Positions 26,513-33,664 of a stretch of DNA of 40,340 nt are shown piece by piece. Under the pieces are notes generated by a model. It was not told the DNA's origin, did not search any database, and saw nothing but the letters and a program-made list of their open reading frames with translations. The translations under genes were made by a program, and so were the position numbers. Location: positions 1-40,340 of IMG/VR virus record IMGVR_UViG_3300023179_000230. One strand, 5' to 3'. Every line of letters starts with the position of its first letter. Position 1 is the first letter of the stretch. Source of the DNA: a virus.

Positions 26513-27555
26513 TCTTTGTTGATTTTCATCACAACTCATTACTTAGATCGCTGGTAATGTTATTTGAAAATCGGCTGGGAATTCCAGTATATCGACCAAT
26601 CGGTATGGAGTGGTTTAATAATGGATATTGGGCCATTAATAATCAAATTGATACTGCCAGACAATTTTTACACATTGAATGCACTAGTCTTGCTGATAAT
26701 ACCCCATTATTAAATACCATATCTAATGAGGAAAGCGGGATATATCATGTTTATGATCCCGGTAATTTAACAACGCACAAAGCTATTACATTTAATGTTT
26801 TTAAAGAAATGAAGTTTGATTTTATTATCGCTTCTATACCTCAGCATATTCAATTGTATGAAAACTTGATTCGCAAATATCAACCTCAAGCAAGATTAAT
26901 TGTTCAGGTAGGTAATAACTGGTCTGATGATTGGTTATTTGGTAGGAATGTTTTAGCTTCTGTGAAGCCAAAATCTGATCCTGCATATAATGCAATGTAT
27001 TATCACCAAGAATTTGATTTGAATATATTCAATTTTTCTCATCATAAATCCAATAAAAAAATTAGTAGTTATATTAACATTCTTCAATACACTAGATATG
27101 GCTGGGATGACTTTGTAAAACTAGAAACAGAACTTGCTGTAGATGGTTATAATTTTAGATCATACGGTGGTCAATGCCGTGATGGTAATTTTGCTGGACC
27201 TATTGCATTGGCAAATTCAATGAAAAATAATGATATGATTTTTCATGTTAAGTACGGTGGAGATGGCTATGGTCATATTTTATATAATGCATACGCTTGC
27301 GGCAAGCCAACAATTATACGAAGTAGTTTTTACAAAAATCAATTAGCAGAAGAATTGTTTGATGATACAAATTGTATTGATTTAGATAAAATGAGTACGG
27401 ATGATGCAGTCAATAAAATTAAATCTATTTCTTCAGACGAAGAGCTTTTAAATTCAATGTCAATAGATGCATATAGCCGCTTTAAAGCCGCAGTTGATTT
27501 TGAAGAAGAGTCTAAAAAGATTAATGAATGGCTCAACACTGTCACACCATTGTGA
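26509..27555 (+). CDS. Glycosyltransferase-like protein, divergent
   Basis: A 348-residue protein starting inside the previous stop (ATGA). The region around residues 230-285 (MIFHVKYGGDGYGHILYNAYACGKPTIIRSS, given here in part) has the layout of a GT-B donor site: beta strand, Gly-rich loop, helix, then GKPTI. The usual acidic residue of that helix is not clear. The N-terminal half has FIIASIPQHIQLYENLI and a Trp-rich loop (NNWSDDWLF). Context with two other glycosyltransferase-like genes and an FkbM enzyme supports a sugar-related role. The C-terminal 50 residues are an acidic helix. Confidence 0.6.
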   Translation: MIFVDFHHNSLLRSLVMLFENRLGIPVYRPIGMEWFNNGYWAINNQIDTARQFLHIECTSLADNTPLLNTISNEESGIYHVYDPGNLTTHKAITFNVFKEMKFDFIIASIPQHIQLYENLIRKYQPQARLIVQVGNNWSDDWLFGRNVLASVKPKSDPAYNAMYYHQEFDLNIFNFSHHKSNKKISSYINILQYTRYGWDDFVKLETELAVDGYNFRSYGGQCRDGNFAGPIALANSMKNNDMIFHVKYGGDGYGHILYNAYACGKPTIIRSSFYKNQLAEELFDDTNCIDLDKMSTDDAVNKIKSISSDEELLNSMSIDAYSRFKAAVDFEEESKKINEWLNTVTPL

Positions 27556-27587
27556 TAGTATATTTCTATTCACGGAAGGACATTTGA
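27538..27587 (+). promoter_or_regulatory. Dyad and extended -10 promoter before recA
   Basis: ACTGTCACA (27538-27546) and TGTGATAGT (27551-27559) form an inverted repeat with one G-U pair and a 4-base loop, overlapping the stop codon of the previous gene. The right arm contains TGATAGTAT (27553-27561), an extended -10 element. A Shine-Dalgarno GGAAGGA (27574-27580) follows 7 bases before the GTG start. The dyad could be an operator over the -10 region, or a weak terminator without a T tract. Confidence 0.4.
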
Positions 27588-28508
27588 GTGTTAATTGTAG
27601 ATAAAAGAAAAGGCGATCTGATGCCGGTGCATCAGGTCATTCCAACTCCAAGCATTGGATTAAATAGAGCTCTTGGCGGAGGATTAAATACCGGTGCAAC
27701 GCATCTCTTCTGGGGAACGCCATCTGTTGGCAAAACGACAATGTGCTTCAGAATTATTGCAGAAGCTCAAAAAATGGGTTATAGACCAATTATCGTTGAC
27801 TCCGAATCATCTTACAATGATGAGTATGCAAAAAAATGCGGCATTGATGTTGATGATATTGTTGTTATCCAATCAACTGTTGTAGAGGATATTTTGAAGA
27901 ATATTCATCAGTATCTAACTCATGAAGAGGAGAAACACATTTTCTTATTTGATAGTATTTCCAATATTATCAAGGAAGAGTTTTATGATAAGCCAGAGGG
28001 TGGGAAAGCTATGGGGCTTCAATCTCGCTCTCAAGGATTCTTCCTTCAAAAGCTTGTCAATTATCTACACAAAGAGAGAAATATCATGCTCTTTATTGCC
28101 CATCAGACAGTTGATCTTAGCGGAATGTTTGCTGTGACAAAAGGCAAGATGGGTAATACAGTACATCACAATATGCATAATATTGTTAAGCTTTTTTTAT
28201 CTATGTCTAAGAGTGAAATGGAGAGAGATGAAACTAATCTCATCACTAGCCAGAAAGCAACATGGACTATTGAGAAGTCTAAACAGACTCCAAGTATCGG
28301 TACAAATGGTTATTACTATGTTCTTCCTCAAGAGGGTAAGATTGATACTAACCGGGAACTCATTGACATTGCAGTTGAGATGAATGTGATTGAAAGAAAA
28401 GGCGCGTGGTATACTTATCAAGATAGCAAATGGAATGGGCTTGGCTCGATTGACTTGTCTGATAAAGAAAGAAAGGCAATTGAAAAGGTGATTCTGAATG
28501 GAGAGTGA
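27588..28508 (+). CDS. recA: RecA-family recombinase
   Basis: A 306-residue protein with a GTG start. Walker A is GTPSVGKTT (residues 43-51, Lys49). IIVDSESSYNDEYAKKCGID follows as in RecA, and HIFLFDSISNI is the Walker B strand. LFIAHQTVDLSGMF leads into the loop region, and a Gln or His switch is plausible there. It is somewhat shorter than bacterial RecA and lacks the long C-terminal domain, as phage RecA/UvsX proteins often do. It should form filaments on ssDNA for strand exchange and recombination-dependent replication. The preceding gap holds its own promoter-like element, so it seems to start a new DNA-metabolism operon after the glycan genes. Confidence 0.9.
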   Translation: MLIVDKRKGDLMPVHQVIPTPSIGLNRALGGGLNTGATHLFWGTPSVGKTTMCFRIIAEAQKMGYRPIIVDSESSYNDEYAKKCGIDVDDIVVIQSTVVEDILKNIHQYLTHEEEKHIFLFDSISNIIKEEFYDKPEGGKAMGLQSRSQGFFLQKLVNYLHKERNIMLFIAHQTVDLSGMFAVTKGKMGNTVHHNMHNIVKLFLSMSKSEMERDETNLITSQKATWTIEKSKQTPSIGTNGYYYVLPQEGKIDTNRELIDIAVEMNVIERKGAWYTYQDSKWNGLGSIDLSDKERKAIEKVILNGE

Positions 28509-28509
28509 A

Positions 28510-28842
28510 ATGGATTTTTCTAATTATCAATTTAGGGCATGTAAAACTGCGAAATATCCGCAGAACCCTACTATTGGGGTCATTTACACTGCTCTTGGAT
28601 TGGCTTCAGAGGCTGGAGAAGTTGCTGGTAAAATAAAGAAAATGATCCGCGATGATAATATGGAATTAACATTTGAAAGAAAACAGCAGATCGTTGATGA
28701 GCTTGGTGATGTTCTATGGTATTGTGCAATGCTCGCTACAGAGCTTAATGTTTCTTTTAATGAAGTTGCTATTAAGAATCTAAAAAAACTAGAGGATCGC
28801 AATAATAGAGGTGTTATTCACGGCTCTGGAGATAATCGTTGA
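28510..28842 (+). CDS. MazG-like nucleotide pyrophosphohydrolase
   Basis: A 110-residue protein. ATG at 28510 is chosen because GGAG lies 6 bases before it; an in-frame ATG at 28498 would overlap recA by 11 bases and is also possible. LASEAGEVAGKIKKMIRDD and DELGDVLWYCAMLA give the paired acidic helices of the MazG fold (E-x2-E and E-x2-D type metal ligands). It would hydrolyse nucleoside triphosphates to monophosphates. In phages such proteins are thought to alter nucleotide pools or the host alarmone response. It sits in the recA operon next to DNA-processing genes. Confidence 0.87.
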   Translation: MDFSNYQFRACKTAKYPQNPTIGVIYTALGLASEAGEVAGKIKKMIRDDNMELTFERKQQIVDELGDVLWYCAMLATELNVSFNEVAIKNLKKLEDRNNRGVIHGSGDNR

Positions 28843-29138
28843 AACGAACAGAGAAGGAAGAAATTAAAAAAGATAAGGCTAAAGGTGTAAAAAACTCTGG
28901 GCGTGGCGTGAAGAAAGGCGATGCTACTCTTAACAAGTTTCTAGTTGATTACAAGCATAACGGCAAGTCATTTACGCTTACCCATGAAAATTGGCTTGAG
29001 CACCGAAAAAATTCTTGGAAATCAAATTATCGTTATCCTTGTATTTCTGTGGTATTTGGCGAAGATTCGGAAACGAAGGTCGCTATAGTGGAGTGGGAAG
29101 TATTCAAAGAACTCATAAAAGGCTCGGAATATGAATAA
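28839..29138 (+). CDS. Putative PD-(D/E)XK-fold DNA-processing protein
   Basis: A 99-residue protein with a TTG start overlapping the previous stop, preceded by GGAG. The segment GRGVKKGDATLNKFLVDYKHN has an Asp followed about 10 residues later by D-x-K. NGKSFTLTHENWLEHRKNSW comes next, then a strand (PCISVVF) and VAIVEWEVF. This order of Gly-Asp, (E/D)xK, SFTL-helix and late strands resembles small phage resolvase or nuclease proteins of the PD-(D/E)XK fold. It is basic at the N-terminus. I rate the fold as plausible and the function as unproven. Confidence 0.5.
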   Translation: MKRTEKEEIKKDKAKGVKNSGRGVKKGDATLNKFLVDYKHNGKSFTLTHENWLEHRKNSWKSNYRYPCISVVFGEDSETKVAIVEWEVFKELIKGSEYE

Positions 29139-30501
29139 AAAAACTTTTGGTTCATTATTTGCAGGCGTTGGTGGATTTGATATTGGCATGGAAAATGCTG
29201 GTTGGGATTGTAGTTGGCAAGTTGAATGGGATAAGCATTGCCAATCAGTACTGCAAAAACATTGGCCTGATGTGCCAAAGTATTGGGATATTCAAGATGT
29301 AAATGGTGCAAAGCTAACACCAGTAGATTGCATCGTTTTTGGTTCTCCCTGCCAAGACCTATCGGTTGCTGGTAAGGGTGGAGGGCTTGAGGGATCACGC
29401 TCAGGTTTATTTTATGAAGCAATTAGAGTTATAAAGGAGATGAGAAATGCAACTGGAAATCAATTTCCAAAATGGTCAATCTGGGAGAATGTCCCAGGAG
29501 CCCTCACAAGCAATAAAGGAAACGACTTCGCAAAAGTCCTTGACGAAATGGCAAACATCGGGGCATTGGTCCTTGAATGGCACATCTTGGATGCACAATG
29601 GTTCGGAGTCGCCCAGCGCAGAAGAAGAATCTTCTTGCTTGCTTGTTACGATTCTGGAACCGCTTCAAGATGTTCCGAAAAAATATTATCTGTCCCCGAA
29701 GACAGCGAGGGGCATATTAAAAAGGGCAGAAAAGAAAGGAAACATTCTGCCAGAGCCTCTAAGACAAACACTGATCAACCTATCCTCTATGGACAGTCAG
29801 GATTTGCAAAATGGACAGAAGGCGGAGTAACGCTGGCAGCAACTGATTATAAACGACCAGAAAGAAATGTTGTTTGTGAACCTATATCGTTTCATTTAAA
29901 ACAAGATCCAGTGCATTCATATAATGTTTCACAATGTTTATATGGGCAAAATGGTGTTGGGGTAGCAATTGAAAGACCTTTTATTCTTGATGGTACAAGA
30001 GTTGGTGATGCGAGAATATATGAAGATCAAATTGCTCCAACGCTAAAACACAGGATGGGAACAGGCGGCGGTCAAGTTCCACTTGTTGGCGTAGATGCAG
30101 AGATTCTTGCTTATGACGGTTATAATAATGCTGTTAGCGAAAACATTTATCGTACATTAAGGATTGGAATTGATTCTGCTGACCATATTGCAATACCAAT
30201 TCAAGGAACAATTATTGGTCGATCAGACAAGGCCGGACCACAGGGTAAAGGTTTTGGTGATGAAAATGATCCATCGTATACTCTTGATACGATTTCACAG
30301 CATGGCGTTATGACACCTGATTTATTACTCAGAAGATTAACTCCGCTTGAATGTGAAAGGCTTATGGGGTTCCCTGATGAACATACGAAATATTATCACG
30401 ATGGGAAGGTTGTTGCGGATACCAACAGGTACAAAATGTGCGGTAATGCTGTGGCAAGTCCAGTTGCAGAATGGATTGGGAGGAAAATCTATGAAATTTA
30501 A
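29131..30501 (+). CDS. DNA (cytosine-5) methyltransferase
   Basis: A 456-residue protein with the ordered motifs of C5 methyltransferases: FAGVGGFDIG (motif I, residues 10-19), GSPCQDLS (motif IV, catalytic Cys74), ENV at 119-121 (motif VI, Glu119), AQRRRRIF at 161-168 (motif VIII), then a variable target-recognition region and MCGNAVA near the C-terminus (motif X). LTPLECERLMGFPDEHT is the usual motif IX region. It would methylate cytosine in a specific site, probably to evade host restriction; no cognate restriction gene is next to it. The target site cannot be read from sequence. A second gene appears to be nested in another frame across motif VI to VIII (29447-29830). Confidence 0.95.
   Translation: MNKKTFGSLFAGVGGFDIGMENAGWDCSWQVEWDKHCQSVLQKHWPDVPKYWDIQDVNGAKLTPVDCIVFGSPCQDLSVAGKGGGLEGSRSGLFYEAIRVIKEMRNATGNQFPKWSIWENVPGALTSNKGNDFAKVLDEMANIGALVLEWHILDAQWFGVAQRRRRIFLLACYDSGTASRCSEKILSVPEDSEGHIKKGRKERKHSARASKTNTDQPILYGQSGFAKWTEGGVTLAATDYKRPERNVVCEPISFHLKQDPVHSYNVSQCLYGQNGVGVAIERPFILDGTRVGDARIYEDQIAPTLKHRMGTGGGQVPLVGVDAEILAYDGYNNAVSENIYRTLRIGIDSADHIAIPIQGTIIGRSDKAGPQGKGFGDENDPSYTLDTISQHGVMTPDLLLRRLTPLECERLMGFPDEHTKYYHDGKVVADTNRYKMCGNAVASPVAEWIGRKIYEI
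29447..29830 (+). CDS. Probable nested gene inside the methyltransferase (+1 frame)
   Basis: A 127-codon frame lies wholly inside the methyltransferase gene, shifted by one base. AAGGAG at 29434-29439 stands 7 bases before its ATG, one of the best ribosome sites in the window, although the host frame needs no such site there. The product has LNGTSWMHNGSESPSAEEE, then a spacer and KKYYLSPKTARGILKRAEKKG followed by ILPEPLRQTL. I associate the YYLSPKTARGILKRAEK pattern with small proteins encoded at or over phage cytosine methyltransferase genes. The stretch is also GC-richer than its flanks, as expected if two frames are constrained. Function unknown; the basic helix could bind DNA. No other gene overlaps the methyltransferase core this way. 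Confidence 0.6.
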   Translation: MQLEINFQNGQSGRMSQEPSQAIKETTSQKSLTKWQTSGHWSLNGTSWMHNGSESPSAEEESSCLLVTILEPLQDVPKKYYLSPKTARGILKRAEKKGNILPEPLRQTLINLSSMDSQDLQNGQKAE

Positions 30502-30706
30502 GTTTTTTTGTGACAGATTAGTTGGTTGGATGGCATTTGGCATCACAATTAACTGGGATGATGGTGTATACTTTGGGGTGTACATTGCGAAATGGCTCAT
30601 TGGGTTACAATCATATAAAGAAAAGAAAGCGGTAGTAATGGCAGAAGATCTTATCAAGTACAACTACGGTAGAAAGGGATCAGATGCCGGATATCTTAAT
30701 AAATAA
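30491..30706 (+). CDS. Small unknown protein, possibly membrane-associated
   Basis: A 71-residue protein. ATG at 30491 follows GGGAGGAAA and overlaps the end of the methyltransferase by 11 bases; a longer in-frame version beginning at 30347 would lie within that gene. Residues 10-38 (LVGWMAFGITINWDDGVYFGVYIAKWLIGL) are hydrophobic and aromatic, interrupted by acidic residues, so it might be a membrane hairpin or a surface-seeking segment. A basic tail (KYNYGRKGSD) follows. No family recognised. Confidence 0.6.
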   Translation: MKFKFFCDRLVGWMAFGITINWDDGVYFGVYIAKWLIGLQSYKEKKAVVMAEDLIKYNYGRKGSDAGYLNK

Positions 30707-31007
30707 AGAAATTCTCGCCTCCCATATGGGAGATAAAGCGGATGAATTTATTGAGTGTCTTCGTATAGTTGAAGATATTATTGTAAATCCAGACCATTAT
30801 GTTGGTTTGCAAGCTATTAAATATGCCAATATTCTTGCTGCATACAGAACAATGATGATTGTAAAATCTCAAATGTTTAAGAGAAAATCAACAATGATGA
30901 CTGAACAAGATAAATTTGTTAATGATATATGGAAAACAATGTACGAAGCCCTATCTGAAAATATTAATGCGCTTAAACTGGCCGCTAAAGGAGGCTATAA
31001 CCAATGA
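30684..31007 (+). CDS. Helical protein of unknown function
   Basis: A 107-residue protein with GAAAGG before the ATG and overlaps of 23 and 4 bases with its neighbours. It is predicted helical throughout, with a Met-rich centre (YRTMMIVKSQMFKRKSTMMTE) and no cysteine or catalytic motif. This style resembles small helical subunits of other phage recombination or packaging genes, but no link can be shown. It is coupled to the Cas4-like nuclease that follows. Confidence 0.6.
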   Translation: MPDILINKEILASHMGDKADEFIECLRIVEDIIVNPDHYVGLQAIKYANILAAYRTMMIVKSQMFKRKSTMMTEQDKFVNDIWKTMYEALSENINALKLAAKGGYNQ

Positions 31008-31747
31008 AATCATTAAAGAAGTTAAAGGAAAAGAAAGAAACCATAACAAAGGATGTTCAGGTTGAAATAAGAAAAACGATTACTGAGGGAATTGATGAAT
31101 TCCTTGCAAAAAGAAATACTCCTGTTTATAAACAAGTAAGCGGTTTTCATCCAAGTTATACCAATCAATGTGCAAGATATTGGTATTATTTATTTAATGG
31201 CGTTGAAGTGACATCATCTTTTAATCCCCAGACATACAGAATTTTTGACAATGGACATGCTGTTCATAATAGATTATATAGTTATTTTAGAGACATGGGT
31301 ATCTTGGTTGAAGAAGAAATTCCAGTAACTCATGATTCTCCCCCAATTGAAGGCACTGCAGATGGTATTATTGATTGGTATGGACATAAGCTTATTGAGC
31401 TAAAATCAATTAGTTCAGAAGGCTTCCATTACAGAAAACTTTATAATAAACCCAAAGATGAGCATTATAGACAGGCGCAGATTTATATGCGTTGTTTAAA
31501 TCTTGACTCTGGTTATGTTATTTACGAAAACAAAAATAATCAAGAGATATTACCAATTTACATTGAACGAGACGATAAATTCATTAACAAACTGTTTGAT
31601 AAATATACAAAAATTTACAATAATTATCTGAATAAACAGATACCTGAGCGGCCTTATAAGAGAACTTCAGAGCATTGCAGTTCTTGTGATTTGGCTGCTT
31701 TATGTTGGTCGGAGAATGTACAAGAAAGAAAAGAAGAAATGTTCTAA
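31004..31747 (+). CDS. Cas4-like PD-(D/E)XK exonuclease with Fe-S cysteines
   Basis: A 247-residue protein with AAAGGAGG (30988-30995) before the ATG. The nuclease core is His85 (DNGHAVH), Asp120 (EGTADGIID), Glu132 and Lys134 (IELKS) and Gln157/Gln159 (YRQAQIYM). Cys56 (QCARYWYY) and Cys225, Cys228 and Cys234 (CSSCDLAALC) would hold a [4Fe-4S] cluster, as in Cas4 and AddB-type nucleases. It is likely a 5'-3' or 3'-5' exonuclease used in recombination or end processing. No cas1, cas2 or CRISPR repeats are visible, so it is a stand-alone phage enzyme. It overlaps the next gene by 32 bases. Confidence 0.85.
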   Translation: MKSLKKLKEKKETITKDVQVEIRKTITEGIDEFLAKRNTPVYKQVSGFHPSYTNQCARYWYYLFNGVEVTSSFNPQTYRIFDNGHAVHNRLYSYFRDMGILVEEEIPVTHDSPPIEGTADGIIDWYGHKLIELKSISSEGFHYRKLYNKPKDEHYRQAQIYMRCLNLDSGYVIYENKNNQEILPIYIERDDKFINKLFDKYTKIYNNYLNKQIPERPYKRTSEHCSSCDLAALCWSENVQERKEEMF

Positions 31748-32027
31748 CCCAGAATGTAAAAAGGTTTTTGTAGCAAAAGTCTACAATGCTATATATTGCT
31801 CTGCAGAATGTAGGAGAATAATAACCAATAAAAATCTTCTTGCAAATTATTACGAAAAGAAAAATAATAAAAATAAAAAAAGAATTTGCAAAACTGATGG
31901 CTGTACAACAATCTTATCTAAATATAACAAGGAAAAGATTTGTGAAAATTGTAAACGCGAAAGATTTGTCAAGCGTCTTATGTCTTGGGGCTGGACAGAA
32001 GAACATGCCAGACGAGGCATGCAATGA
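31716..32027 (+). CDS. Double zinc-finger protein
   Basis: A 103-residue, strongly basic protein. ATG at 31716 is preferred because the upstream extension lies within the nuclease gene and reads as its shadow. Two cysteine sets are visible: CSNPEC with CSAEC in the first 35 residues, and CKTDGC with CENC at about 60-85, each giving four Cys for zinc. Between them lies a Lys/Asn-rich linker. The last 20 residues (FVKRLMSWGWTEEHARRGM) form an amphipathic helix. It probably binds nucleic acid. The first set resembles the zinc knuckles of HNH proteins, but no HNH core is present. Confidence 0.7.
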   Translation: MYKKEKKKCSNPECKKVFVAKVYNAIYCSAECRRIITNKNLLANYYEKKNNKNKKRICKTDGCTTILSKYNKEKICENCKRERFVKRLMSWGWTEEHARRGMQ

Positions 32028-32620
32028 CAATAGCAAGTTTAGTTTCATCGGTTAAAGATACAAGAATTATTGCAATAGATCCGGCATCGCATTCTTTGGC
32101 TTGGGTTATTTATGATATCAAAGCATCCAAAATAAAAATTGCTGCATGCGGTAAAATCAATTATAAAGAGTACAAAGGCCCATCTGCAAAATTTGCTATT
32201 ATCAATCATGAACTTACTAAGGTTTACAAACAGCATAAACCTCTTATTGCAATAATTGAGCAATCAATATACATTCAAAATTTTGAAACAAGTAGAATTA
32301 TTTCTTACATTATAGGATATTCTTGGGGTGTTCTAAATAATTTTGGTTGTTCAGTTACTGATGTGAATCCATTAGTTTGGAAATCAGGAATTGGGTATAA
32401 GAATTTGAATAAAAAAGAACAGCAGATTATTGCAAATAATGGCGAGAAAGGATCTCTTGCAGTGAAATTAAAAAAGGAAAGAAAGCGCCGGGTGCAGGAG
32501 ATTGTTGAAAAATACTTTAAACATCTTCCTGAATATCTAGATGATGATGATATCATAGATGCTGCAGGGATTGGTTTATGGTATTCTAAAAAAATTCTAG
32601 AAGGTTCAAATGGCAAATGA
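32024..32620 (+). CDS. RuvC-like Holliday junction resolvase
   Basis: A 198-residue protein. ATG at 32024 overlaps the previous stop (ATGA). The RNase H-like fold is shown by IIAIDPASHSLAWVIYD (Asp19), IAIIEQSIY (Glu79), SVTDVNPLVWKSGIG and the C-terminal acidic group DDDDIIDAAGIG (Asp173-176, Asp179). These match the four acidic residues of RuvC. Such proteins cut four-way junctions and help resolve branched phage DNA before packaging. A Lys/Arg-rich stretch (KLKKERKRRVQEIV) precedes the last motif. Its position near recA, the Cas4-like nuclease and terminase fits that role. Confidence 0.87.
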   Translation: MTIASLVSSVKDTRIIAIDPASHSLAWVIYDIKASKIKIAACGKINYKEYKGPSAKFAIINHELTKVYKQHKPLIAIIEQSIYIQNFETSRIISYIIGYSWGVLNNFGCSVTDVNPLVWKSGIGYKNLNKKEQQIIANNGEKGSLAVKLKKERKRRVQEIVEKYFKHLPEYLDDDDIIDAAGIGLWYSKKILEGSNGK

Positions 32621-32909
32621 AATATATAAAGATAAGGGCTTCTTGTACGATATGTATGTCAAGCGAAGAATGAATCTTACAGATATATGCAAACATCTTG
32701 AGCAGGCATATAATGTTAAAGTAACACCTCAGGCATTATATAACTGGGTTAAAAAATATGATCTTCTTAAATTTAGAGGAAAAGGTCGAAGACTTGCAAA
32801 TACTAGCATGCGAAGACCAAAATCCCCAGCTCAAGAAGAGGCTAATAGAAGAAAAAGAGAGCAGCAAAAACGAGTTAAAATAAAAAGAAAGGAAATTAGA
32901 GGAAGATGA
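32610..32909 (+). CDS. Helix-turn-helix DNA-binding protein
   Basis: A 99-residue protein overlapping the resolvase by 11 bases. Residues about 15-52 (RRMNLTDICKHLEQAYNVKVTPQALYNWVKKYDL, in part) form a helix-turn-helix with TPQALYNWVKK as the recognition helix, similar to transposase-like or terminase-small-subunit HTH domains. The C-terminal half is almost wholly Arg/Lys (RRKREQQKRVKIKRKE) and unstructured, so it would bind DNA tightly. It could be a regulator, a nucleoid-type protein or a packaging factor. Together with the MerR-like protein it is a candidate for reading the intergenic dyads. Confidence 0.68.
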   Translation: MANEIYKDKGFLYDMYVKRRMNLTDICKHLEQAYNVKVTPQALYNWVKKYDLLKFRGKGRRLANTSMRRPKSPAQEEANRRKREQQKRVKIKRKEIRGR

Positions 32910-33661
32910 GAAGAAGCGTAAGCGTTAAGGACATTTCAAGTTTTGCAAAACTTAATATGATCTATAATCAAGTAAGAGTTATTGAGGCAAAGCAAAATGC
33001 TACACAATATAAATGTTTGGGTTCTGGCAATTGTTGTAGAATAGGTCTCAATATTCACATGGCTGAGTGTGCGAATATTGCTTTCAATATTCGCCAGCAA
33101 TATTATCTTTATCTAGAGGATAAAGGTCTAGAGTATGCTGATAATTGGATTGATGGAATTGTAAAAGATCTAAAAGAAGCAATGTTTGATGAGGATTGGC
33201 AAATTGGTGGTGAAACAAAACGTCACTGTGCTTTCTATAAAGGAGGTTGCAGTATTTATGGATATAGGCCAATGGTATGTAGAACATTTGGTACAGTAAC
33301 TTATGTTGATGATTATTGCCCAAGAATTAGAAATGCGATGGGCAATATTGACTACTTTAGTGGTGATGGTGTGAAAAAAGTAATCATAGCTTTTCAAGAA
33401 TTTTTGAAAGAGTATGTTTCTGATAAAGAACAAGGCTATGATATGGTTGTGTACATGCCTCTTGGTGTTTTAAGTTTTCTTTTGACAACTGAAGAGCTTA
33501 TTGAATTAGAAAAAACGACTGATAAAAAATTCTGGAAAGCTGTTCAGGGCTGGTTTAACTACAGAGTTGGATATACTAAACTTCATGGCTACGGATATGA
33601 TAAACTTAATAGTGAAGCAAAAGCTGTTGGAGTTGAATTAAGATTTCCAAAGGAAGAGTAA
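32906..33661 (+). CDS. YkgJ-family cysteine-cluster protein
   Basis: A 251-residue protein with GAGGAAG before the ATG. Cys37-x5-Cys43-Cys44, then Cys108-x6-Cys115-x9-Cys125 and Cys138 fit the YkgJ pattern (CLGSGNCC ... CAFYKGGCSIYGYRPMVCRTF), a putative iron or zinc-binding module. The family is known from bacteria, where some members are linked to metal-dependent modification, but its role in phages is unclear. The C-terminal 100 residues are helical and not part of the signature. It sits between DNA-processing genes and terminase. Function unproven. Confidence 0.8.
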   Translation: MRRSVSVKDISSFAKLNMIYNQVRVIEAKQNATQYKCLGSGNCCRIGLNIHMAECANIAFNIRQQYYLYLEDKGLEYADNWIDGIVKDLKEAMFDEDWQIGGETKRHCAFYKGGCSIYGYRPMVCRTFGTVTYVDDYCPRIRNAMGNIDYFSGDGVKKVIIAFQEFLKEYVSDKEQGYDMVVYMPLGVLSFLLTTEELIELEKTTDKKFWKAVQGWFNYRVGYTKLHGYGYDKLNSEAKAVGVELRFPKEE

Positions 33662-33664
33662 CTG

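Noticed and set aside
30337-30663. 108-codon open frame on the - strand
   Set aside because: It covers the conserved end of the methyltransferase and the next gene; it reads as a shadow with no start signal.
31004-31747. CRISPR-Cas association of the Cas4-like protein
   Set aside because: No cas1, cas2 or effector gene and no repeat-spacer array anywhere in the window. Stand-alone Cas4-like nucleases are common in phages.
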